A DNA stretch of 33,208 bases from contig JAGQWM010000028.1 of the NCBI GenBank assembly GCA_020437365.1, positions 1 through 33,208 of the forward strand. Direction: 5' to 3'. Origin of the DNA: Chitinophagaceae bacterium (lineage in GTDB: Bacteria; Bacteroidota; Bacteroidia; Chitinophagales; Chitinophagaceae). The notes beneath the pieces were generated by a model. The model was not told the DNA's origin. It saw only the letters and a list, made by a program, of their open reading frames with translations, and searched no databases. Below, piece after piece: positions 9,182 to 16,551 of this stretch. Both the position numbers and the translations under genes were made by a program. How positions within the stretch are numbered: position 1 is the first letter of the stretch; the number at the start of each line of letters is the position of its first letter.

Positions 9182-9961
9182 TCAATGATAAATAACCAAA
9201 GGTTTTTTAGTGACAGGATGGGTGATTATCTGTGCATCTACATGGTACACTTCACTGATTAATGCAGGGGAAAGTATATCGCTGGGCTTACCTTGGGCCA
9301 AAATAGTTCCCTCTTTGAGGAAAATTATTTTATCGGCATATTGTAATGCCAGGTTGATGTCGTGCATAACGGCAATTAATACCGTATCATTTTTTGAAAA
9401 GTTTTTGGCGATTTGTAAAAACTCTTGCTGATATTTTATATCAAGACTGGTTAAAGGTTCATCTAAAAATAAATATCGATAACCGTCAGCCGGTTTTTCC
9501 CAAATTTGCGTCAGCACTCTTGCAAATTGCACTCTTTGTTTTTCGCCGCCACTTAATGTTAAATAATTTCGCATCCTGAACGAATCCAAATCCATTTGAT
9601 GCATCACTTCATTACAAATCGTTTCGTCATGCTTATTGGGATTGAATTTAAAATGCGGATAGCGTCCCATCATTACTACTTCTTCAACCGTCAATGGAAA
9701 ACTGAGTTCAGGCAATTGGCTCATGACAGCTCTGCGCAATGCCAGTTCTTCTTTTTTAAAAGATTTTATATTTCTGTCAGCATATTTTACATCCCCTTTG
9801 AAGGCACTGATTTCGCCACTGAAAATTTTCAAAAAACTGGATTTACCTGAACCATTGGGGCCCAAAATCATCGAAAATTCTCCCGGAACAAAATCGGCTG
9901 TTACATCGTGGAGAATTTGTTTTTTGTCAATAGCAAAATGAATATTTTCTGTCCTAAGCAT
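9182..9961 (-). CDS. hmuV: Haem ABC transporter, ATP-binding protein
   Basis: Cytoplasmic ATPase that powers import by HmuU. The ATG at 9961 gives 259 residues beginning at MLRTENIHF, the normal ABC start; the longer frame from 10024 lies inside hmuU and adds a non-homologous leader. Walker A is at 34-41 (GPNGSGKS), the ABC signature at 136-140 (LSGGE), Walker B near 164-169 (LFLDEP) and the H-loop His at 200. VMMGRYPHF and RVQFARVLTQIW are typical of the haem/B12/siderophore FecE-BtuD-HmuV group and closest in pattern to HmuV. The start overlaps the end of hmuU by 8 bp, implying translational coupling. It is the last gene of the operon. Confidence 0.9.
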   Translation of the reverse strand: MLRTENIHFAIDKKQILHDVTADFVPGEFSMILGPNGSGKSSFLKIFSGEISAFKGDVKYADRNIKSFKKEELALRRAVMSQLPELSFPLTVEEVVMMGRYPHFKFNPNKHDETICNEVMHQMDLDSFRMRNYLTLSGGEKQRVQFARVLTQIWEKPADGYRYLFLDEPLTSLDIKYQQEFLQIAKNFSKNDTVLIAVMHDINLALQYADKIIFLKEGTILAQGKPSDILSPALISEVYHVDAQIITHPVTKKPLVIYH

Positions 9962-11006
9962 TGAAACCTCCTTTTTGTTGCAACACTTTGGAACGTTTAA
10001 GTAACAAAATAAAAATGGGTGCACCTACAACAGAAGTGATGATACCAATCGGAATTTCAGCAGGTGCTAAAAAAAGACGGGCACCCATATCCGCCAGCGT
10101 TAGTAATAAGGCACCGGCCACCATGGAAGTCGGTAATAATTTTTTATTGTCGCTGCCAACAAAAATGCGCATGATATGCGGAACAATTAATCCCATAAAA
10201 CTGATAACGCCTACAAATGCCGTTGCCACTGAAACCATGGCCGTTGTCATCACCAGGATTCTCCATTTTAGTTTTTGCGGATCTACACCCAAATAAGTGG
10301 CTTCTTCTTCTCCCAACAAAAGTGCATTCAACTGCTTGGAATACCGCATGGAGATGGTAAAAATTATGGCAGCTACTGAGCCGACAATGAACACCTGTAA
10401 CCAGGAAGCTCCCGAAAAAGTACCGAGATTCCAGAACGTAATACTGCGGGCTTGCGGATCACGGGCAATATAACTCATTAACCCTGTGCCACTCAATCCG
10501 ACGGCATTGATAGCAATACCTACCAGCAATAAAGACATAATAGAAACTCTTCTTGTATTTTTTGCCAAGGAATACACAACAAATGTTGCCAACATACCAC
10601 CAACGAAAGCAAACAAAGGCACTAATAAAGGCCCCGCCAGTTCTTTCATACGGACACTCATATCTGCCGCCAAAACAAACACAATAGATGCACCAAAAGC
10701 AGCACCGGCACTGGTGCCAATTAAGCCCGGCTCCACAATGGGATTCCGAAAAAGGCCTTGCATCAAAACTCCGGAAACGGCAAGGATAGCACCGGTAATT
10801 ACACATAATAAAACCCGTGGCAATCGCAATTGCATAAATACCGCCTGGTGAATGTTGGCAGGATCTTCTCCTTTAAAGAAATGTTGTAATCCACCAAGCA
10901 TATCGGCGCCGGAAAGATGAACGGCACCAAAAGCAATAGCGGCAAACATCATGACAAAAAGTAATGCCAATAAAACCGGAAATAAGATTTTGTTATGGCG
11001 TAACAT
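9954..11006 (-). CDS. hmuU: Haem ABC transporter, FecCD-family permease
   Basis: Inner-membrane permease of the FecCD/BtuC family, 350 residues with many hydrophobic spans (about 10 expected). Typical family segments are LRLPRVLLCVITGAILAVSG, the GLFRNPIVEPGLIGTSAGAA loop and FVGVISFMGLIVPHIMR, which is the cytoplasmic coupling region that contacts the ATPase, followed by GARLFLAPAEIPIGIITSVV. It overlaps hmuT by 14 bp and hmuV by 8 bp, so the three are surely co-transcribed. Haem as substrate is inferred from the binding-protein signature; a corrinoid or siderophore cannot be excluded from the permease alone. Confidence 0.92.
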   Translation of the reverse strand: MLRHNKILFPVLLALLFVMMFAAIAFGAVHLSGADMLGGLQHFFKGEDPANIHQAVFMQLRLPRVLLCVITGAILAVSGVLMQGLFRNPIVEPGLIGTSAGAAFGASIVFVLAADMSVRMKELAGPLLVPLFAFVGGMLATFVVYSLAKNTRRVSIMSLLLVGIAINAVGLSGTGLMSYIARDPQARSITFWNLGTFSGASWLQVFIVGSVAAIIFTISMRYSKQLNALLLGEEEATYLGVDPQKLKWRILVMTTAMVSVATAFVGVISFMGLIVPHIMRIFVGSDNKKLLPTSMVAGALLLTLADMGARLFLAPAEIPIGIITSVVGAPIFILLLKRSKVLQQKGGFNA

Positions 11007-11886
11007 GAGCAGTCGGATGTAGCAGGTTCATTAATTTAATGGCATTCTCACCCGTTCGTGGCCCAAAATACACAAGGTCATGTTCTTCAAAACGAACAAT
11101 TCTCTTATTCTTTCCGGCGTTGGTGAGTGAAACGCCCGGAACATTTGAAATAAAATTTTCCATACTTCCCATTTTATCATACCCGAAATCGGTGGCAATA
11201 ATAATATCGGGATTGGCTTCGGCTACAGCTTCGGCACTGATCTGATGAGCCCCTTTGGCATCGTAATGCGCCACTTTACCGCCGGCCATTTTTATTAATT
11301 GATCACCTACTCTACCTCGGCCACTCATGACAAAATAAATATTATTAGCCCTTCCGAAATGAATAATCATAACTGTTGGCGTATCCGTAATATTCAGTTT
11401 TTTCAACTTCGCAGTAGCCAACGCAATGTCTGCATCCATTTTACTGACAATGGAATCTGCTTTTTTTTCTGCATGGAAATAAGCACCCAATTCTTTCAAT
11501 AATTTTTCAGCATTTTCGATAGTATTGGCCGGGCCAAAAGCTTTAATTTTCAACCCGACTTTTGTGATTTGTGGCAAGACATTGGCCGGGCCGATGTCAT
11601 TGCTATGAATGACCAGGTCGGGTTCCATGGCAATGATACTTTCGGGACTTAAAGCACGGTGATAACCAACCGTCGGCAATAATTTGGCACTATCCGGATA
11701 GGTACTACTCAAATCGCAAGCAACTAAATCGGGGCCTTTGCCCAAAGCAAACATCATTTCTGTCAAATGTTTTGACAAGCAAACGATACGCATCTCCCTT
11801 TTATCATCCGCTTCTTTGTTACCAAATCTTCCACATGAAAATAAAAGAATAGACAATGCAATAAAAAAAATACAGTTCTTTTTCAT
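10993..11886 (-). CDS. hmuT: Haem-binding periplasmic lipoprotein of ABC importer
   Basis: Type III solute-binding protein that hands the ligand to HmuU. A lipobox (LFSC, Cys18) shows it is anchored in the membrane, as is common in Bacteroidota. The mature part has two Rossmann-like lobes. The first lobe carries STYPDSAKLLPTVGYHRAL followed by SPESI; the STYP...LP.VGY.RALSPE pattern is the HmuT signature and its Tyr is the haem-ligand region in the family. The second lobe includes MSGRGRVGDQLIKMAGG and an FGPRTGENA tail. It is 297 residues long and overlaps hmuU by 14 bp. It lies 53 bp downstream of the TonB receptor, which fits one uptake operon. Confidence 0.9.
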   Translation of the reverse strand: MKKNCIFFIALSILLFSCGRFGNKEADDKREMRIVCLSKHLTEMMFALGKGPDLVACDLSSTYPDSAKLLPTVGYHRALSPESIIAMEPDLVIHSNDIGPANVLPQITKVGLKIKAFGPANTIENAEKLLKELGAYFHAEKKADSIVSKMDADIALATAKLKKLNITDTPTVMIIHFGRANNIYFVMSGRGRVGDQLIKMAGGKVAHYDAKGAHQISAEAVAEANPDIIIATDFGYDKMGSMENFISNVPGVSLTNAGKNKRIVRFEEHDLVYFGPRTGENAIKLMNLLHPTAHVTP

Positions 11887-11939
11887 TTTTATAAATTGAA
11901 AAAAGGCGGCGCAAAAAGATCACCACCTTTTTATTTTCA

Positions 11940-14342
11940 TTAAAATATATAATTCAGTTTCAACGCAGCAAAATAATTTGCTTTGCGTGGACCCGCAATA
12001 TATGCATCGGGTAATTGGTTGACAAAAATCATAATCGGGTATTTTGTTCCGGTTATATTATTGACACCGAAACTGATATCCAAATCAAAATGCGTAGATA
12101 CTCTTTTTCGGTAACCAATTTTTCCATTCAATAAATTATAACTTGTTGCGAATAATGTATCCGGCGAAACAATGGGCATTTTATCCCGGTACAAATGCAC
12201 AAAATTGGCATACAGCCCCGGTTGAGTAGTGATATCAACACCATAAGAAGCCACCACTTTAGAAACACCGGCAACTTGAGAACCTGAATAATCTACCACT
12301 TTCTTATTGCCGGGTGTGGAACCGGTTTCAAACTGGTAATCTTCATATTTAAAATCTGAATACGTAAAATTGACAAATGGATCTACCGCTGTGAAGAAAC
12401 CGGAATTTGTATGAATGGTTTTATATTTTGCAGAAAATTCAACGCCATTATTATTTTGTTTTCCACCATTCACAATATAAGAATACAACACAGCAGAATT
12501 ATCAGGATTGGGCACTGCTACGGTTGTCATTTTATCTGAAAATACTGTTCTGAATAAAGCAAGTTGATATTGCAGGCGGTTATTCAAAATCACTCCTTTC
12601 GAACCCAATTCAAATTGATTTCCTTTCTCCGGCATCAGGTTGGTATTGATAATACCGGATGCACTGTTTGACGACGAATAAGGAATATAAAAATAGGAAC
12701 TGACCGGCGATTTAAATCCTTTGCTATACGCCAAATATACCGATACATCTTGCTGAATCACTTTGTTGATGGCTAAATGTGGTGACCACATATTGCCATA
12801 AGTTGTGGCATAATGTGTCGTTCCGTTCGGGTCTCCCATTCTGTCATCCAATGCCAGTTTCATATTGCTAAAACCAATTCCTCCGGTGATGGAAAAATCT
12901 TTAGGTAATGACAATGTCCATTCTGTAAAAAGTGAAGTCGTTGCAGAGGTAGTAACAATATTCGACCGGGTAGCATTAATAACATAATAATACGGGTTAC
13001 CATATTGCCAGGTAGGATTCGGATCTCTTGGATCTTTCATCATACTATATCCAATACTTTGTGCATCCTTTCTTTGTGTTTCCACACCGGTAATGCCGCT
13101 CAGAGAAGTATTATTTTTCAAATCAAATTTCGTATCGAAGGTAGAACGTAAACCAAAGTCAGTGTAAGGGCCATCGCTCCAACCAAATGCTGAACTATTA
13201 TCGCTGGCAATACTGGTTACATACACAGTGGTAGAATTGGCCACATGGTTACTGAAAGTATAAGTATGTCCCAGCCCGGCTCTTACACTTTTTACTTTAC
13301 TATGCGCATTATTACGGATATACCTGATATTACCGGAAAAATCATTATTAGCATATTGATCAGGGCTCAGTTCACCACTTCTTTCATCATAACTATTGCT
13401 ATACCCGAAATAAGAAAGAATTGATTGTTTGGCATTGGGTTGAAAACGGCCGATAATATTTACAAAATCTTTTCTGGAAGCATTATGAATTGTAAACCCA
13501 TCTGATTTTTGATGGCCGTAATTTATCAATAAAGACGTATTATCAGTTGCATACTGGAAATGCGTTGTGTAGCGCTGCAAACCATAATTACCCATTAACA
13601 CATCCTGGCCAATAGAAGTGCCTTTTGGAGGTTTCATGGTTTCAAGATTTACAACACCGGCAATTGCCAATCCATACAGTGTGCCCGCCGGCCCTTTTAC
13701 GACTTCCACATTGCCAACAGAACCAAAATCAATATCATCCAACACGGTAATTCCTTCTGCATTGGTGATGGGAATACCATTCAGATACACTTTATAACCC
13801 TGGCCATCAAAATTACTACTGATACCTCTTGTTCCCCGGGAACCATTTCCATAGCCACGGATATTAAACTGCTGTCCTGAAGAAACGGCTCTTCGGTTCA
13901 TGGTAACACCCGGCACGTTGGCATTGATGGCATCATCAAGAAAAAGACCATCGCCTCTATTGAGTTCTGTACTGCTGAGTTTTGAAATAGAAACCGGTTG
14001 GTATAAAAGCGATTTGTTTTGCGTGGAAGTTGCTGTAAGTTCTACATTTTCCATCACATTGTTTGACAATTGTAAAGCTACCTGGATGGATGCATTGCAA
14101 TTCACTTGTTGTTGTTGCGATTCATAACCTACAAAGGAAATGCTGATGGTAACTGTTGCAGTACAGTCGAAAGAGAAGGTTCCATTTGCATTGGTCGTGG
14201 CAACGCTTTTACCACCGATTGAAATAGTAGCACCCGACAATGGTTGCTGGCTGGAAGCGTCAATCACTTTGCCGGTTATATGTTGCGCATTAGCCGTAAC
14301 CGCAACTACAGCCAATGCAGCGAATAATAAAATTCGTTTCAT
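11940..14342 (-). CDS. TonB-dependent receptor of haem/iron uptake operon
   Basis: Outer-membrane receptor of 800 residues. A signal peptide (1-20, ...VTANAQ) is followed by a CarboxypepD_reg-like domain (about 21-100, ITGKVIDASSQQPLSGATI...SFVGYESQ) and a plug (about 105-225: FNIRGYGNGSRGTRG, YLNGIPITNAEG, VEVVKGPAGTLYGLAIAG). The barrel has the SKGFKSP strand common in ferric-siderophore and haem receptors and ends in the C-terminal beta signal (YFAALKLNYIF). It sits 53 bp upstream of hmuT and 74 bp downstream of a small signal-peptide protein. Haem as ligand is inferred from context; no clear FRAP/NPNL haem motif is visible, so a haem-containing or siderophore ligand is also possible. Confidence 0.92.
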   Translation of the reverse strand: MKRILLFAALAVVAVTANAQHITGKVIDASSQQPLSGATISIGGKSVATTNANGTFSFDCTATVTISISFVGYESQQQQVNCNASIQVALQLSNNVMENVELTATSTQNKSLLYQPVSISKLSSTELNRGDGLFLDDAINANVPGVTMNRRAVSSGQQFNIRGYGNGSRGTRGISSNFDGQGYKVYLNGIPITNAEGITVLDDIDFGSVGNVEVVKGPAGTLYGLAIAGVVNLETMKPPKGTSIGQDVLMGNYGLQRYTTHFQYATDNTSLLINYGHQKSDGFTIHNASRKDFVNIIGRFQPNAKQSILSYFGYSNSYDERSGELSPDQYANNDFSGNIRYIRNNAHSKVKSVRAGLGHTYTFSNHVANSTTVYVTSIASDNSSAFGWSDGPYTDFGLRSTFDTKFDLKNNTSLSGITGVETQRKDAQSIGYSMMKDPRDPNPTWQYGNPYYYVINATRSNIVTTSATTSLFTEWTLSLPKDFSITGGIGFSNMKLALDDRMGDPNGTTHYATTYGNMWSPHLAINKVIQQDVSVYLAYSKGFKSPVSSYFYIPYSSSNSASGIINTNLMPEKGNQFELGSKGVILNNRLQYQLALFRTVFSDKMTTVAVPNPDNSAVLYSYIVNGGKQNNNGVEFSAKYKTIHTNSGFFTAVDPFVNFTYSDFKYEDYQFETGSTPGNKKVVDYSGSQVAGVSKVVASYGVDITTQPGLYANFVHLYRDKMPIVSPDTLFATSYNLLNGKIGYRKRVSTHFDLDISFGVNNITGTKYPIMIFVNQLPDAYIAGPRKANYFAALKLNYIF

Positions 14343-14416
14343 TGTTTTTAATTTAAATAGACATTGACCCGACGAAAATCTTTCAACGGGATTGAATAAA
14401 TTTTACCTGTAAAAAA

Positions 14417-14944
14417 TTAAACGGAAAATTTTGGAGGAGGAGTTAACACTTCAGTATTTCTTGAAAACAATGGATCGGTTATTTGTACCCAATGAATGGG
14501 ATTCACTAATGCAAAATCCAATTTTTGTGTAAATGCTGTAGGAGAAAAATAAGTATTGAGAAGCTGAATGAGCCAACTGCTTTTTTTATTTTTTGCCGCC
14601 AGGGGCAAATCATTTTTCAGGAAATTAAAATAATTATCAACGAGTTCCCTTTCCTTTTCATCTTTTTTACACAGGAGAATGACGGTATCATCTTTTACCT
14701 GTTGATGCAATACATCAAACATTTCACCTTGATAGCGAAATTCATCCTCTTTTTCCCATTGAATGTGGGCTACTTCATTTTTTGTAAAAGCGAAGGTGAC
14801 AGTTTGTTCTCTGTTCCTGTTATTTCGATTATCAGACCGGACTGCTTCTCTTATTTTTTCCCTTCTATATTGAAAATAAATTTGATACCCTCTGAGCTGG
14901 ATGCAGAAACTTAATAATAGCAGTATAGCAATTAGTTTTTTCAA
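14417..14944 (-). CDS. Small exported protein encoded ahead of the haem receptor, TTG start
   Basis: 175 residues starting at a TTG (14944). No ATG occurs in frame nearby, and the TTG begins a textbook hydrophobic leader (MKKLIAILLLLSFCIQ). The mature part has the pattern FRYQGEMFDVL...DDTVILLCKKDEKERELVDNY, then a hydrophilic helix-rich middle and a Pro-rich C-terminus (EVLTPPPKFSV). I recall similar small proteins directly ahead of metal or haem TonB receptors in Bacteroidota, but no function is established to my knowledge. It lies 74 bp upstream of the receptor and 65 bp downstream of trhO, so it could be the first gene of the uptake operon. Possible roles are accessory ligand binding or receptor assembly. 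Confidence 0.8.
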   Translation of the reverse strand: MKKLIAILLLLSFCIQLRGYQIYFQYRREKIREAVRSDNRNNRNREQTVTFAFTKNEVAHIQWEKEDEFRYQGEMFDVLHQQVKDDTVILLCKKDEKERELVDNYFNFLKNDLPLAAKNKKSSWLIQLLNTYFSPTAFTQKLDFALVNPIHWVQITDPLFSRNTEVLTPPPKFSV

Positions 14945-15009
14945 AAGCAGATAAATAGAACCTAAAATTAAGGGTTTCTTTTCAGCTTTAAATCCTACCT
15001 GCTATTTTT

Positions 15010-16047
15010 TTATGGTTGTGGGATTTTACTAATTTTCAACGCCTTAGATTTATTGAAAACATTTCTTCCTTTATCGATACCGGCACGGCGTTTTTTTTGT
15101 TCTTCGGCAGGCAAATGAATAAAATCAAAACATTCGGGACTGCATGTCCCTTCCATTTTTTCCCGGCAAGAATCACACTGAATAAATAAAAGATGGCAAG
15201 CGTCATTTTTACAATTCACATGCGTATCTGCCGGTTGGCCACATTGATGACAAGTGGATATGATTTCTTCGGTTACTCTTTCGCCAAGGCGTTGGTCAAA
15301 CACAAAGTTCTTCCCATGGAATTTATTGGGCAGATTTTGCTCTTTTACCTGGTTTACATAATTGATGATACCTCCTTCCAGGTGAAATACATTTTTGAAC
15401 CCATGATGTTTCATAAATGCTGATGCTTTTTCGCACCGGATACCGCCTGTACAATACATGATAATGTTTTTTTCCTTATACCCTTTCATCATATCGACCG
15501 CCATCGGCAATTGCTCCCGAAACGTATCGCTGGGAACTTCAAGTGCATTTTCGAAATGGCCAACTTCAAATTCATAATGATTCCGCATATCAATTACCAC
15601 AGTCTCCGGCAAATTTGTCAGTTCATTAAATTCCCTGGCATTGACATATTTCCCTTTTTGGGATATATCGAAACTTTCATCCTCAATGCCATCGGCTACA
15701 ATTTTCTTTCTGAGTTTTACATCGAGTACATAAAAACTTTTTCCATCATCATCTACAGCTATATTCAAACGAATATTTTGTAAAGGTTCATACGTATTTA
15801 AATAGGCTTTCAGCCCTTCCATGTTTTTTGTAGGCACACTGATTTGTGCATTGATGCCTTCACCGGCGAGGTAAACCCTTCCCAATACTTCGAGGCTGGC
15901 GAAATCTTTATACAATTGATTGCGGAAAATTTCCGGTTCATGGATTTTGAAATAACAATAAAATGAAATAGTCGTTCGGGGTGTTGGGTCAAGAAGAATT
16001 TTTTCTTTTAACTCCTTCCGGGAAATTCTGTTATGTAATTGTGCCAT
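15010..16047 (-). CDS. trhO: tRNA uridine(34) hydroxylase (rhodanese-like, TrhO/YceA)
   Basis: Enzyme that hydroxylates wobble uridine 34 in tRNA to ho5U using oxygen. It has 345 residues. The N-terminal TrhO domain (about 25-115, [11 protein letters not shown]...[12 protein letters not shown]) precedes a rhodanese domain (about 130-240) with active-site Cys199 in [12 protein letters not shown] Cys-rich C-terminus (CHQCGQPAD...[18 protein letters not shown]...CSPECFDF) looks like the zinc-ribbon extension seen in longer family members. The ATG at 16047 fits the conserved N-terminus. It sits in a minus-strand run, 99 bp after the small membrane protein and 65 bp before the haem-uptake genes; functional linkage to either is not evident. 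Confidence 0.94.
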   Translation of the reverse strand: MAQLHNRISRKELKEKILLDPTPRTTISFYCYFKIHEPEIFRNQLYKDFASLEVLGRVYLAGEGINAQISVPTKNMEGLKAYLNTYEPLQNIRLNIAVDDDGKSFYVLDVKLRKKIVADGIEDESFDISQKGKYVNAREFNELTNLPETVVIDMRNHYEFEVGHFENALEVPSDTFREQLPMAVDMMKGYKEKNIIMYCTGGIRCEKASAFMKHHGFKNVFHLEGGIINYVNQVKEQNLPNKFHGKNFVFDQRLGERVTEEIISTCHQCGQPADTHVNCKNDACHLLFIQCDSCREKMEGTCSPECFDFIHLPAEEQKKRRAGIDKGRNVFNKSKALKISKIPQP

Positions 16048-16146
16048 GATTGATAAATTTTATTCCGCCAAAGGCGAAACCCAATTGCAGGTTGGGCAAA
16101 ATTTTAAAGCACTGCAAAGATACATGAACTTCGTTTGATTGAATAT

Positions 16147-16506
16147 TCATCTTTTGGTTGGGGAAGCCCGTAAAAAACTGCCGCAAATGGCCGCCATACC
16201 GGAAACGAGCCCTCCAATGAATCCCGTAACAAGAATTAGTAAAATAGAATTGCCACCTAAGGGAAGTATATGTGCAATTTTTGCTGAGAGAATCCCATTA
16301 TTTTTCATATCAATCCACCAAGCTAAGCCGCCCCAAAGTAAAAACACAGCCAGGAAACCGGCAAGAAATGCTTTCCCGGCTTTTTGGTGAATAAGCACCG
16401 CTACTATGAATGAAGTAATGGCAAATCCCCACCAGGGTGAAAAAGATAATAACCCAACGAGAAAAGCAATGACGGCTGTTAATATAGTTGCTACCAAAAA
16501 TTTCAT
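16147..16506 (-). CDS. Small integral membrane protein, 119 aa
   Basis: About four transmembrane helices: residues 3-24, 27-43, 48-65 and 88-110. There is a short polar loop (WIDMKNNGILSAKIAH) between helices 3 and 4 and a basic C-terminus (LRASPTKR). Gly- and Ala-rich helix faces suggest tight packing. No domain is recognised. It starts 45 bp downstream of the penicillin-acylase gene on the same strand and is probably co-transcribed with it. The function is unknown. Confidence 0.78.
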   Translation of the reverse strand: MKFLVATILTAVIAFLVGLLSFSPWWGFAITSFIVAVLIHQKAGKAFLAGFLAVFLLWGGLAWWIDMKNNGILSAKIAHILPLGGNSILLILVTGFIGGLVSGMAAICGSFLRASPTKR

Positions 16507-16551
16507 AAAAGCAGTTTAAAAATTGATTGTACTTGTTATTGAAAAAAAAAA

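Noticed and set aside
10486..10851. Long plus-strand open frame (121 codons) opposite hmuU
   Set aside because: Antisense shadow of the permease gene; composition (Thr, Asn and Pro runs) follows from the reverse complement of membrane codons and it matches no family.
14945..15009. Possible Fur box or promoter ahead of the haem operon
   Set aside because: No recognisable GATAATGATAATC-like palindrome and no clear TTTG / TAnnTTTG pair with correct spacing was found.
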